Source: an uncultured Prevotellaceae bacterium (GTDB lineage Bacteria; Bacteroidota; Bacteroidia; Bacteroidales; Bacteroidaceae). Taken from it: a stretch of 64,000 bases of DNA. The position numbers and the translations under genes are program-made. The notes beneath the pieces were generated by a model. The model was not told where the DNA came from, did no database searches, and was given only the letters and a program-made list of their open reading frames with translations. Where the stretch lies: assembly GCA_902776665.1 (NCBI GenBank), contig CACYQZ010000013.1, positions 1-64,000 on the forward strand. Reading direction: 5' to 3'. Shown here piece by piece: positions 7,940 through 15,916 of this stretch (positions are counted from its first letter, which is position 1; the number at the start of each line of letters is the position of its first letter).

Positions 7940-9706
7940 TTACATCACGCCGCCGAGTGTCATGGGGAAGGTGTCGTGTTGTGGGAATTTTTCACAGCCG
8001 ATGTAGAGGGTATCGAAGGCATCGGTGCCGTCTGTTCGGTGTTCGAGAAGGTCTTCTTCCGATTCCGGTTGTTTCTCCATCGACTTGTTTTTTCGGAAAC
8101 CGTTGCGTCCGCGTTCGACACCGGCAGACTGTATGGCCAGTATCAGGTCATCGTTGTTCTGGCGGTTGAAGAACGGCATGAGACGCTGTTTGCCTGCGAA
8201 GCCCTGATTGATGAGCAGGTATTTCTCATCGTGACGCATAGGGTTTCCGAGGTACACATCATTGACTTGCCATCCGTGCCGTTCGAACTCGTGAATGACC
8301 ACATAGCGGAAGTCTTGGTCATTCACGGCGTAGTTCGAGCCGAGAGCGGTGGCATCGTAATAGAATACGACCGTTTTGTTTTGGTGATGGGCGTAGTAGG
8401 CGCAGAAGTCCGCGACGAGGGCAGGGATTTTGCGCTCGAACTTCACATAGAATGATTTGAGGATGTTCAAGCGGTTGCCACTGGGCTGTCCTGCCACAAT
8501 CCAGTTAATGTTCGCGTTGTAGTCCATGCCGATGCAAATGGGAGCCAAAGGGTTCACATCTTCATCGGCTCTGCTGTCGAGTTGAGAGTTGACAGTTGAG
8601 AATTGACAGTTGGCTCTAATGTTGTAATTCAGTTGCTGTGCTTCTTCGATGATGCGGTCGTATCCCAGTTCGTCCATATAGGCGAAGTTAGAAGCGTCGT
8701 ATTTGTGGTATTCCTGCATTGAGGAATAGAAGCCGTCGTGACTGATTCCGATTCGTTGGCAGAGAATACTCGTTTGGAAAGTTTTGGGTGTCAGGTCGCG
8801 TTTCATCTGTCGGAGGTATTCTTCGCCCAGTAGTTGGAGGTTTTCGATGGTCGAGTATTCTTTGTAATAGACGGCCACAGAGCGCATTTTATTCAGCGAC
8901 TGGTCGAGCCATTTCAGGTATCCTTTGAGGTATTCCGGCACGGGGTGTTTTTTCTCCTGTAGGTCAGCGATGCGCTGCTTCGTCTGCCAGATTTTGAAGA
9001 TGGTGCCTTGTATTGTTTCAATCAATTCAGGATCCATCTTTTCTCGGTAGTGCAGAAACCACGACCCTTTTTGCGTCTGGGGCATATCAGACAGCACCAT
9101 CATGGAGTGGTTGAACGAGTGATGACCGAAGTACGAACGTATGCCTCCGTTCGCCGGCAGCGTTTCGTCTTTGAGTTTGTTGTAGTCGATGAATTTGGCT
9201 TCATCGATCAGGAGCCATGAGAGCGTCAGCGAGTTCGAACTGCCGGGTCTGTCTTGTGAAATGATGACAGCACACGAGCCGTTATAGAAGGTAATAACGT
9301 GTTCATAATCAGCAGGTTCGATGATTGGCTTCGAGAAAGACTTTGGGGGCTTTCTGCCTACCACATAATGTATTCCATTGAGGTATCCCCACCGTTTCCA
9401 TGCTGCCAACAAACCCGGAATGGTGTTGGTCAGTCCGTGTTTGAACGTCGGCACGACGATGCCGCCAGTGCTGCCAGTCATTCGTTGCATATTTCTCAGC
9501 ACGAATGGCGAGGCGATGGAGTCCGTTTTCCCTGTACGTCGTCCTGCCACGATCACAGTTGTCTTGGCACCGATGTATTGTGTCAATAGTTGCGGACGAT
9601 TGAAGTACACCCGTTTCGCGTGAAGTTTTGCTTCGATGTCCCATTGAGATAGTTGACAAGTTGACGAATTGACAAATTGACGAGTTTTTTGTTTATTCTT
9701 TTTCAT
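7940..9706 (-). CDS. Phage terminase large subunit (TerL)
   Basis: 588 aa if started at the ATG at 9706; an upstream ATG at 9727 and a TTG at 9742 are also in frame. TerL is the ATP-driven motor and nuclease that packs DNA into capsids. Walker A is GRRTGKT (G55-T61) and Walker B LLIDEA (D168, E169). The RNase H-like nuclease follows, with MDYNA (D395) and YYDATA (D451) as metal-ligand Asps and an acidic site near the C-terminus. The start overlaps the 3' end of the small subunit gene by 14 bp. Two short stretches, about residues 7-22 and 364-378, are encoded by GTTGACA-like mini-repeats and look like in-frame insertions. It is the last phage gene before the hsd operon; no portal gene follows. 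Confidence 0.9.
   Translation of the reverse strand: MKKNKQKTRQFVNSSTCQLSQWDIEAKLHAKRVYFNRPQLLTQYIGAKTTVIVAGRRTGKTDSIASPFVLRNMQRMTGSTGGIVVPTFKHGLTNTIPGLLAAWKRWGYLNGIHYVVGRKPPKSFSKPIIEPADYEHVITFYNGSCAVIISQDRPGSSNSLTLSWLLIDEAKFIDYNKLKDETLPANGGIRSYFGHHSFNHSMMVLSDMPQTQKGSWFLHYREKMDPELIETIQGTIFKIWQTKQRIADLQEKKHPVPEYLKGYLKWLDQSLNKMRSVAVYYKEYSTIENLQLLGEEYLRQMKRDLTPKTFQTSILCQRIGISHDGFYSSMQEYHKYDASNFAYMDELGYDRIIEEAQQLNYNIRANCQFSTVNSQLDSRADEDVNPLAPICIGMDYNANINWIVAGQPSGNRLNILKSFYVKFERKIPALVADFCAYYAHHQNKTVVFYYDATALGSNYAVNDQDFRYVVIHEFERHGWQVNDVYLGNPMRHDEKYLLINQGFAGKQRLMPFFNRQNNDDLILAIQSAGVERGRNGFRKNKSMEKQPESEEDLLEHRTDGTDAFDTLYIGCEKFPQHDTFPMTLGGVM
8575..8613. repeat. GTTGACA-type mini-repeat inside terL
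   Basis: Degenerate 7-8 bp units (GTTGAGA, GTTGACA, GTTGAGA, ATTGACA) within the coding frame. They encode the segment CQFSTVNSQLDS, just before the nuclease domain. Confidence 0.7.
9650..9684. repeat. GTTGACA-type mini-repeat at the 5' end of terL
   Basis: Units AGTTGAC, AGTTGAC, AATTGAC, AATTGAC in tandem, in frame, encoding the low-complexity segment RQFVNSSTCQLS near the N-terminus. Confidence 0.7.
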
Positions 9707-10319
9707 CGGCTTCAGGATTAGACTCATCAAAAATTTGTTCAAACTGCAGGTCTGCTTCTTCGTATTCGATATTCAGCGTATCGGGGTGGGAGTCAGCCAG
9801 TTCTTTTGTGAGGCGTCGGATACGTTCGTCGATGTTGGGCACGGGATTGATGCCCACCACACGCGGGTCAGTCGTTGGGAAGAACGGTTGCACGACGATG
9901 AGGTGGTATGGCACCGATTGTTCGTCCTCCACGTCGATGCGGTTGTATTTGGCGTAACTCGTCGCTGCCTTCTCCATTGTCTTGGTGTCCTTTCGTTTCT
10001 TCGCCATCTGGTATGTTTCCAGTATCATTTCATTGTACCGCCATCGGTGGTAGTCGCGAGTTGCCTCTGCCAGATTGGGCAGGATGGCTTTGATGATTTT
10101 GAGGTCGGCGTATGCCGTCACCATCGAAATGCCGTACCTCTGTTTGATTTCCTCGACAAACTGACGGTCTTTCATGTCAGGGTTGGCGATGCACCACGTC
10201 ACCATATCGCGCAGTCGAATGAGGTGTTCAACCTGCGTGATGGCGTACTTCTGTTCCAACTCGTCGCGGTTGGTATAGAGGTCAGAGCGGGCGATGTCGA
10301 GGATGTTGGGGAGGGGCAA
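9693..10319 (-). CDS. Probable phage terminase small subunit
   Basis: 208 aa. The only usable start is TTG at 10319; a stop lies three codons upstream (TAA, then ATT, CCC), and no early ATG exists. The N-terminal half is helical with an HTH-like stretch (FVEEIKQRYGISMVTAYADL, about 54-73), as expected for a DNA-recognising small terminase. It is followed by a basic helix-rich segment and an acidic tail rich in Glu and Asp. It lies directly upstream of and overlaps terL, the usual place for this subunit. The name rests on position and on the HTH plus acidic-tail layout, because small terminases are too diverse for a motif. The TTG start suggests weak expression relative to the capsid genes. 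Confidence 0.6.
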   Translation of the reverse strand: MPLPNILDIARSDLYTNRDELEQKYAITQVEHLIRLRDMVTWCIANPDMKDRQFVEEIKQRYGISMVTAYADLKIIKAILPNLAEATRDYHRWRYNEMILETYQMAKKRKDTKTMEKAATSYAKYNRIDVEDEQSVPYHLIVVQPFFPTTDPRVVGINPVPNIDERIRRLTKELADSHPDTLNIEYEEADLQFEQIFDESNPEADEKE

Positions 10320-10322
10320 GGG

Positions 10323-10358
10323 AATTTACAATTTACAATTAACAATTAACAATTAACT
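10323..10358. repeat. AATTTAC/AATTAAC mini-repeat
   Basis: Five 7-bp units in tandem (AATTTAC twice, AATTAAC three times) directly before the TTG start of the terminase small subunit gene. The same family recurs at 26182, 27804, 50452 and 52254. Confidence 0.7.
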
Positions 10359-10403
10359 CTTTACGATTTCGTTTTTCATTTTGATTGCTCTCGGATTTTA
10401 CCA

Positions 10404-10679
10404 TCATTCATCATCTTCCATGCTCATGAGGTTCTTTTGTGTGTTTTCGAGTGCGAGGGGGCTACCTACGTATGCGAGTTGCATTTCTTGGTGAAGGAGT
10501 TTTACCTTAGATGCAGCTTTTCCACGATGGTAGCGTTTGCTTACCTCTGTGGTGCGGTTGGCGATGTCCATTCTTAGTTGCTCTGGGTGGATGTCGAGGA
10601 TGACGGCCATATCTGAGATGGGCAGGAAAATCGAGGCGTATGATTCGATTTGGTCGAGGGTTTGTTGGTCGTAGGACAT
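10404..10679 (-). CDS. Small phage protein upstream of the terminase genes, function unknown
   Basis: 91 aa from ATG at 10679. It is predicted mostly helical. Residues 20-45 (IFLPISDMAVILDIHPEQL) resemble a short helix-turn-helix of the type found in DNA-packaging proteins, followed by a basic stretch and an acidic end (SMEDDE). It lies between the PLD-type gene and the probable small terminase gene on the same strand, which suggests a packaging or head role. I recognise no family. The gap upstream (10680-10813) is filled by mini-repeats, so any promoter must lie within or beyond them. Confidence 0.6.
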   Translation of the reverse strand: MSYDQQTLDQIESYASIFLPISDMAVILDIHPEQLRMDIANRTTEVSKRYHRGKAASKVKLLHQEMQLAYVGSPLALENTQKNLMSMEDDE

Positions 10680-10697
10680 ATTTCGATTTACTATTTT

Positions 10698-10812
10698 GGG
10701 TGGTGGGTGGTAGGTGATTTTCGAGGAGCGAGGAAGGAGAAACGAGGAGTGTGGAGTGTGAAGTGTGGAGTGAGGAGTGAGGAGTGAGAAGTGAGGAGTG
10801 AGGAGTGAGAGG
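10698..10812. repeat. GGTGGT and GAGGAGT mini-repeat block
   Basis: A short GGGTGGT run (10698-10719) followed by about 90 bp of degenerate GAGGAGTGTGGAGT units. It fills the gap between two leftward phage genes. The same words recur in other gaps and inside rsmF. Confidence 0.75.
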
Positions 10813-10813
10813 G

Positions 10814-11338
10814 TTATACGTTTACGTTAAGACGCTGTGCGAAGAGGTCGTTAAGGGGTACGGAGTGGTTGCGGATTAAATCTTCGATTTGCTGTTTGAG
10901 CGTGTAGAAGATTTGTTTGTCCGTCGATATGAAAGCGGACTCGTGGCGATTGCCTCGCGTCAGGTTTTGAGAGGTGATGACGGACACACATTCGCCCGCT
11001 GCTGCTTCCACGAGAAGAATTTTCGAGTGGTTGTCAGCGAGGTAAGTTCGTTGAATCACCTGTTCAATGAACGCCCATAGTTTCAGCGTTTTATTTGTTG
11101 CCTTGTGGTCCAGTACCAGATTGAATTCCGTCACTTTTCCGCCTTTTTCGATGAAGAACAGTCGCCGCAGAAATTCCTCGGAAATGGAAAAGGAGGTCTG
11201 CCATACACGGGCAGAACCTACCTGTTCCAAAATCCATTCGAGGATGTCCGCCACCTGCACGGCATTCGAGAGGTATGCCTGTGAGGTGGTGGTGGCAAGC
11301 GGTCGCAGGAAGTCGTCGATGTTGGCAGAGCGTTTCAT
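10814..11338 (-). CDS. PLD-superfamily (single HKD-like) protein in the phage block
   Basis: 174 aa. The C-terminal half carries a phospholipase D-type signature: NHSKILLVE (H104, K106, Glu at 111 instead of the usual Asp) followed by ITSQNLTRGN (S123, N125). Proteins with one HKD motif act as dimers; the family includes nucleases such as Nuc and BfiI. The N-terminal 90 residues do not show a second motif. The hydrophobic strands around the motif agree with the PLD fold. It is encoded between capsid-side genes and the terminase genes, so it may process DNA during packaging or be a defence or competition factor. Asp to Glu in the motif may lower activity. The nuclease function is inferred from family knowledge. 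Confidence 0.6.
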   Translation of the reverse strand: MKRSANIDDFLRPLATTTSQAYLSNAVQVADILEWILEQVGSARVWQTSFSISEEFLRRLFFIEKGGKVTEFNLVLDHKATNKTLKLWAFIEQVIQRTYLADNHSKILLVEAAAGECVSVITSQNLTRGNRHESAFISTDKQIFYTLKQQIEDLIRNHSVPLNDLFAQRLNVNV

Positions 11339-11390
11339 TGGGTGTTAGGTGTTGGGTGATGGGTGATGGGTGTTAGGTGGTGGGTTTCTT
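11338..11390. repeat. GGTGTTAGG/GGTGATGG mini-repeat block
   Basis: About seven degenerate units of the form GGGTGTTA or GGGTGATG filling the gap between two phage genes. The first bases overlap the ATG at 11338, and the last extend into the 3' end of the next gene (stop at 11373), encoding its KPTT tail. Confidence 0.7.
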
Positions 11391-11948
11391 CTTACTCTTT
11401 TTCGTCGTGGCCGCTTTTGGTTTTTCAACGATGAAGTGGTCGTAGTTGTCCCAGTTTTCGTGCAACTTTTTGTCCAGTGCGATGAGTTCCTTGAGGAAGG
11501 GGTATCGTTCGCTGTCAGGGCAGGTCGCGTTCTCGGTCGAGAGTTTACGCAGTTGCAGGTGGAGTTCCCTCATTCTGTGCACGATGTCGAGGTTTTCCAC
11601 GTACAAGTTTTGGATTTCCTTTGGCAGCTTGTCGTGGTCGGCACGTTTTCCTGCTTTGAAGTCGGCAAATTCTTCGTCCGGCTTCACCGTTTCTTTGACG
11701 ATTACATCCACCTGTTCCTGCATTTCGAGCACTTCTTGATGGGTGGTTTGCTGCAAACGGAAATTCAGGTAGCGTCTGAGCCGTCCCGTGATGAATTCCG
11801 CCTTTCCTTTCGGATTGACAGAGATGTTTCGGTACATGATTTTGTTTCCAGACAGTTGCAGCAGCATCAGAGCGCCTTCTGCGTAGTCCTTTTCGGCATC
11901 GGGTGTATCGAGCCATGCCTGAAGTTTTTCTGTGAATTGTTGGTCCAT
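11373..11948 (-). CDS. Phage-block protein of unknown function, helical
   Basis: 191 aa, highly charged and almost entirely helical. Likely coiled coils lie at about 70-150 (QEVLEMQEQVDVIVKE and a MRELHLQLRKL stretch), and the C-terminus is Lys-rich (TTKKSKKKPTT). I recognise no family. It is on the same strand as the terminase and capsid genes and lies between the PRTase and PLD-type genes. It could be a scaffold-like or structural accessory protein, but nothing in the sequence proves this. The mini-repeat block downstream runs into its last codons. Confidence 0.6.
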   Translation of the reverse strand: MDQQFTEKLQAWLDTPDAEKDYAEGALMLLQLSGNKIMYRNISVNPKGKAEFITGRLRRYLNFRLQQTTHQEVLEMQEQVDVIVKETVKPDEEFADFKAGKRADHDKLPKEIQNLYVENLDIVHRMRELHLQLRKLSTENATCPDSERYPFLKELIALDKKLHENWDNYDHFIVEKPKAATTKKSKKKPTT

Positions 11949-11965
11949 TTCTTTATTTTTTTATT

Positions 11966-12044
11966 GAAGATTGAACATTGAACATTGAGGATTGAGGATT
12001 GAACATTGAAGATTGAGGATTGAACATTGAACATTGAACATTAC
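11966..12044. repeat. TTGAACATTGA/TTGAGGATTGA mini-repeat block
   Basis: About ten degenerate 8-bp units (ATTGAACA, ATTGAGGA, ATTGAAGA) in tandem in the gap between two leftward phage genes. They end at the stop codon of the PRTase gene. Confidence 0.75.
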
Positions 12045-12688
12045 AACTTATTATTGATTCCTGCGAAGAAGAGCAGGTTTTTCTGGTGAGGTTGCAGTGC
12101 CCGTTTCATCGCGGCGAGTGTCTGCCCAGTGGTGACGAAATCATCGAAGCAGATGATGTTTTGCTGTTTCGGTACGATATTGACCGTAAAATCAGCATTC
12201 ATTCGTTGCTTGGTGTGGCACGAGCAAACATCCTCGTAGAAGGGTATTTGTAAGTTGTCCGCCATTTTCTCGGCAATTCTCGTCGCAAAATTCTTGGTTA
12301 GGTGTCGTCGTTTGGGTGTGGTGATGATGCACCAGTCGCCATTCTTTAGGTTTTCCCCGATGATGTCCGTTATGAGCGGGCACATTTGCGTTACGAAGAA
12401 TTCCACCATCTTATCATCACTTTTGATGTCAGTCAGTGTTCGTCCGAAGATCGATTTCTGCCAGAGAGAAGTGAAGAAGATGCCGCTGCGTCGTGTGATT
12501 CTGATTTTCCTTGTAAAGTCACATCTTGCCTCAATGGATTTATCCCATCCCTTTCGTTTGTGTTCAGCGAAGAGGTCATCTTTCGGCTTTTGTTGTCGTG
12601 CGGTGCTTAATTCAGAAAGCGCACGCCCGGTATCAGGGACTACTATCTCTAGGAGTATATCGTCCAAATCAATAGGCGTGCGCGTCAT
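12041..12688 (-). CDS. Phosphoribosyltransferase-domain protein of the phage block
   Basis: 215 aa from ATG at 12688. The C-terminal half shows the type I PRTase PRPP loop: hydrophobic strand NIICFDD followed by FVTTGQTL (about 188-202), preceded by strands such as WCIITTPKRRHLT. The N-terminal 90 residues are basic and not recognised. Type I PRTases transfer ribose phosphate from PRPP to or from bases; many phage and ComF-like members have uncertain substrates. It is encoded between a probable structural gene and a helical protein of the late operon, an odd place for a metabolic enzyme. The fold assignment is good, the substrate unknown. Confidence 0.72.
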   Translation of the reverse strand: MTRTPIDLDDILLEIVVPDTGRALSELSTARQQKPKDDLFAEHKRKGWDKSIEARCDFTRKIRITRRSGIFFTSLWQKSIFGRTLTDIKSDDKMVEFFVTQMCPLITDIIGENLKNGDWCIITTPKRRHLTKNFATRIAEKMADNLQIPFYEDVCSCHTKQRMNADFTVNIVPKQQNIICFDDFVTTGQTLAAMKRALQPHQKNLLFFAGINNKL

Positions 12689-12723
12689 CAAAAAAGATGA
12701 GTGTTTAATGTATGAAAAGAAAT

Positions 12724-13290
12724 TTAGCCACCGCTAGCCGAAACCACCCCGTCCTCTGTGGTGATTGTTCCGCCGTAGAAAGGCGCAGGGCATTCGTCCG
12801 TTGCTTCCACTGAGATGGTGGTACTGGTGGTGCCAGTGTTGCCCTGTCCCAGATCCTGCGAAACGGTGGTTTTGGTAGTCCACTGCTCAGAGCCTACGAC
12901 ACGGAATTTTCCGTGCATATCCTCGACGATAAACACGTTATCGTTGTTATTGAGGTAGGCGGCTGCTGCGGTTGCCTCCTCCCCTACTCCGGGATGTACG
13001 GCTACGAGTTTATTGAGTTGTGTCTGCGAGGGATATTCCCCCTGAGCATCACTGGTCAGTTGCGACTTTTCAGGGATTACGTCGATGAAGAGCCACTTGG
13101 CATCGGCGCGGAGCGTGAAACTTCCCTCGTAGGAAGCCACTTGCAGCCTTCCGTTCTCGTCGTGCCTGAGTGTCGGCCAGTTTACGATTTGGTACTTTGA
13201 GATGTAGTACAAGCGTCGCTTGATGCCCGGCAATTCGGGTTTGCCTTGGCACCATGCGAGAGATTTTTGGATAGAAGAGCAATCGAGCAT
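12724..13290 (-). CDS. Probable phage structural protein downstream of the capsid gene
   Basis: 188 aa, rich in beta-strand-forming, Thr, Gly and Ser residues (for example the stretch TTTVSQDLGQGNTGTTSTT). It begins MLDCSSIQ. It lies immediately after the probable major capsid gene in the direction of reading, where head decoration, head completion or head fibre proteins are often encoded. I recognise no family motif. The composition suggests a beta-sandwich or decoration-type protein; this is inferred from context only. Confidence 0.55.
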   Translation of the reverse strand: MLDCSSIQKSLAWCQGKPELPGIKRRLYYISKYQIVNWPTLRHDENGRLQVASYEGSFTLRADAKWLFIDVIPEKSQLTSDAQGEYPSQTQLNKLVAVHPGVGEEATAAAAYLNNNDNVFIVEDMHGKFRVVGSEQWTTKTTVSQDLGQGNTGTTSTTISVEATDECPAPFYGGTITTEDGVVSASGG

Positions 13291-13378
13291 AATTGGGTGG
13301 TGGGTGTTAGGTGGTGGGTGTTGGGTGTTAGATGTTATTTCGTGGAGTGTGGAGTGTGATTCGAGGAACGAGGGGGTG
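13291..13378. repeat. GGTGGTGGGTGTTAG and GTGGAGTGT mini-repeat block
   Basis: Degenerate GGGTGGT/GGGTGTTA units (13291-13335), then GTGGAGTGTGGAGTGT units (13342-13378), between two late phage genes. Both repeat families seen elsewhere are side by side here. Confidence 0.75.
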
Positions 13379-13385
13379 AAGGGTG

Positions 13386-14348
13386 TTATTTCACCAACTT
13401 CACCACCATCATTCTGTGAGGGTCGATGGATTCGAACTGCACACCGAAGAACATCGTAGCGATGTACGAGAGGATGAAGGGCTCGTATTCCTTGACCATG
13501 ATCGATTCCACGTCGCCCATCTGGTCGTATCCGACGAGCATATTGTTTTTCGTGGTGATATGGATGAAGGAACTGTCCGTTTTGTTGGCGAGAGGCAGCA
13601 GGATCAGTCTTCCGTTGCTACCTTCGACGGCAGTCTGTTGGTACTGCGTGTTGTACGGAATCCCTGCATGAGTCAGGAGGTAGCACTCGTTGTACTTATC
13701 CACGATTTCCTGAGAGCAGTACGCATAGAGCGTTTCTGCGCGAAGGTGAGGATTCAGTTTGAAGAGCACTTCTTTGAGAGCGTCCACAGCGTTTTCCTTT
13801 GTGATAGCCTCCGGCATCACGTAGAGGTTGCCCTTATCCGCTGCGATTGTCTTGGCGGTAATTTCCTTGTTGGTGATGGTGTCGAAGCCATCGAAGAGGT
13901 CTTTCGTGGTGTCGCCGTTAGCGTTGCGCTGTCCGTTCCAGATGGCATCATTGAGGTGCTGCGAAAGTCCCTTAGCGATCAGTGCCAGAACGTGCTTCGC
14001 CGTCGGCGTTTGCATCTGTCCGTCGCCTTTCGTTGCGCCCACAGCACCCAACAGCGTGCTTACGGCCGAGTTGGGTTCAAACTGAGCGACCACAGAGCCG
14101 AAGAAAGTTTCGAGCGTGCGGAAGTCCAGATTCAAGTTTACGTTCGTTTTCCGCTGCGGTTTGTAGGGAGCAAACTGAGCGTCACCCGTGATGGTGCCGA
14201 CACTTTCTTTGTATCGGATACCCGGTCTTCCTGTCATGTACTTCAGCGTTTCTTGGATGCCGATGATGGGCAGCATCAGGAGTTCTTTGCGGTATTTACG
14301 CGCCGCGTCTTGGTACTCTTGGAGAGTAAAAGTAAGTTTTCCAGCCAT
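13386..14348 (-). CDS. Probable phage major capsid protein
   Basis: 320 aa. It lies directly after the ClpP-like protease gene (22 bp gap), the usual protease-capsid order. The sequence has features of HK97-type shells: a helical N-terminus (LTFTLQEYQDAARKY), a long mixed alpha/beta core, a segment typical of capsid P domains (VDALKEVLFKL, then AETLYAYCSQEIVDKY), and a strand-rich end with GYDQMGDVES. The coding sequence is clean and unbroken. I infer the identity from position, size and this layout, not from a diagnostic motif. If correct, the element makes its own shell. Only one copy is present. Confidence 0.65.
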   Translation of the reverse strand: MAGKLTFTLQEYQDAARKYRKELLMLPIIGIQETLKYMTGRPGIRYKESVGTITGDAQFAPYKPQRKTNVNLNLDFRTLETFFGSVVAQFEPNSAVSTLLGAVGATKGDGQMQTPTAKHVLALIAKGLSQHLNDAIWNGQRNANGDTTKDLFDGFDTITNKEITAKTIAADKGNLYVMPEAITKENAVDALKEVLFKLNPHLRAETLYAYCSQEIVDKYNECYLLTHAGIPYNTQYQQTAVEGSNGRLILLPLANKTDSSFIHITTKNNMLVGYDQMGDVESIMVKEYEPFILSYIATMFFGVQFESIDPHRMMVVKLVK

Positions 14349-14370
14349 TTTCTTGTAAGCGTTTTGAGAG

Positions 14371-15423
14371 TTATGGGATTAAGTCATAGAGCGATTTCGC
14401 CTCTTTGGTTGTATCGAGGAAATCAGCCAGAGCGTCCGGCTCATTTTTCTCGTGTTTGTCATTGACCACCTGTGCCGTCGTGTCAGCAGGTTTCTTTTTC
14501 AGTTCCTCGATTTCCGCTTTGAGCGTGGCGTTTTCGGCGGCTAAGGTGTTCTTTTCGTCTGTGAGTGACTTGATGGACTCTTTGTCCGCATTGATGGCGG
14601 TTTCGATTGCGTCCGCCTGTTCGTCCTTGAGTTGGATGCTTCCCTCGTTCACTTCGAGGTCATCACAACTGAGGATTGCGCAGATGTTTTTGAAAATCTT
14701 TTTCATGTTTTTGGGTGGATTGATGGTTTCGATATGTTCTTTGTTCGATTTGAAGAAAGAAGTCAGCGTATTCAAGAACTTCGTCATGGCAGACGTTTCG
14801 GGTGTTTCGTTCGGGATATTCGGAATTGGGATTCCCGCCGACGCCATTGCAGCGGCGAGAGTTTCGGTCATTTTTGGTGCGTTTTCCTCTTCGTATTCCG
14901 TCAATTCATCGACGAATCCCCATGCCAGCGCCTCCTGTGCGGTGAGCCATCCGCCCGTCTTCATCAGTTCGAGCAGTTCTGCCGAGTTCTTTTTACAGCG
15001 AGTAGCGTACATCTGTGCGATGTTCGCATCCAGTTTATCGAGGTCTTTCTTCTGTTGCTCGATGTTAGCAATCAGTTGTTGAAGGTCATCGGCATTGAGG
15101 TGTCCCCATTCGAAGAACGCGATGCTGCACTTGTGTACGAGGTACATGGCCGATTGGTCGATGCTGATTCGTTTCGCACCGAGTGAAGCGATGGTAGCGG
15201 CACTTGCATTCATTCCGACAAAGTGCACGTTTACGTTGCCGTGTCGTTTGAACGCCGAGAAGATAGAAAGTGCGGTGTTCGATTTTCCTCCGAGGCTATC
15301 AATGAGGACATTCACTTCCTTATCACTGTTTTTGGAAAGGATGTAATCCACATAGTCAGCATCGAAGTCATATCCTCCGACGAAACCTTTCAGGTGCAGT
15401 TGGTATGTTTTGTTCGTGGCCAT
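14371..15423 (-). CDS. ClpP-like prohead protease, possibly fused to a scaffold region
   Basis: 350 aa from the ATG at 15423. The 11 extra codons in front overlap the promoter -7 box and are excluded. The N-terminal 200 residues match the S14 (ClpP/SppA-like) phage protease fold: NVLIDSLGG, the nucleophile region MNASAATIAS with its Ser, and the catalytic His in MYLVHKC. The rest contains a helical stretch of Glu, Lys and Ala (DEKNTLAAENATLKAEIEEL region, about 280-320) that looks like a built-in scaffold. Such proteases cut scaffold and capsid proteins during head assembly. The gene is followed by the capsid gene in the same direction. Confidence 0.85.
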   Translation of the reverse strand: MATNKTYQLHLKGFVGGYDFDADYVDYILSKNSDKEVNVLIDSLGGKSNTALSIFSAFKRHGNVNVHFVGMNASAATIASLGAKRISIDQSAMYLVHKCSIAFFEWGHLNADDLQQLIANIEQQKKDLDKLDANIAQMYATRCKKNSAELLELMKTGGWLTAQEALAWGFVDELTEYEEENAPKMTETLAAAMASAGIPIPNIPNETPETSAMTKFLNTLTSFFKSNKEHIETINPPKNMKKIFKNICAILSCDDLEVNEGSIQLKDEQADAIETAINADKESIKSLTDEKNTLAAENATLKAEIEELKKKPADTTAQVVNDKHEKNEPDALADFLDTTKEAKSLYDLIP

Positions 15424-15442
15424 AGTCTTGATGATGTTGGCG

Positions 15443-15450
15443 CAAAGGTA
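15443..15450 (-). promoter_or_regulatory. -7 box before the prohead protease gene
   Basis: TACCTTTG on the minus strand followed by GCGCC. It lies 19 bp before the ATG at 15423 and overlaps the longer ORF start at 15456, which decides for the shorter protein. Confidence 0.7.
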
Positions 15451-15480
15451 CATCATCCCTGATGGATAGGAAAAGACTGC

Positions 15481-15894
15481 CTACACCTGTATTTGAGGGA
15501 TTTTCTTGGCTGTGAAAGAGATTTCATATTTTCTGACGAAGGGCTCTCCGTCAGGAATGCCTGTCGAGCGTGTAACCTTTATGATGGGATAAGGTAGTTC
15601 CTTCGTGCCTATGATATAGGCTTCTCCTTGAACCGTAGTGATAACAAAAGCAAGGTGCTCGTCGGTGGGCAACTCGTCAAGTGAGTAGAAAGTCAGCGAT
15701 GCTTTCTCCACTTGGCTATTGTTATCGAACTGCGTTTCCATTTCGCACGAAGCGTCGCCAATCTTTCCGATGTGGTTTAGCGTGGTATAAACGCCGACAG
15801 GTATGTTTGCCAGTGCCCGTAGAGTGATGTCCGCAGGCAGATGTAAGCAATTGACGTAGTATATATGATTGATTCCGGGTAGAGCGTGTTTCAT
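15481..15894 (-). CDS. Phage-block protein of unknown function
   Basis: 137 aa, strand-rich, without signal peptide or membrane segment. It has alternating hydrophobic patterns (ADITLRAL, KASLTFYSL, LAFVITTVQGEAYIIG), suggesting a compact beta-barrel or sandwich such as a tail-completion or head-joining protein. I recognise no family. It is read leftward before the protease gene; the protease has its own promoter at 15443-15450. The preceding gene ends 22 bp upstream. Confidence 0.55.
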   Translation of the reverse strand: MKHALPGINHIYYVNCLHLPADITLRALANIPVGVYTTLNHIGKIGDASCEMETQFDNNSQVEKASLTFYSLDELPTDEHLAFVITTVQGEAYIIGTKELPYPIIKVTRSTGIPDGEPFVRKYEISFTAKKIPQIQV

Positions 15895-15916
15895 ATCGGT
15901 GTGACATCAGAAATTT

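Noticed and set aside
10698..13378. CRISPR-like array in the phage gaps
   Set aside because: The units are 7-9 bp, degenerate and contiguous, with no spacers, and no cas genes are near.
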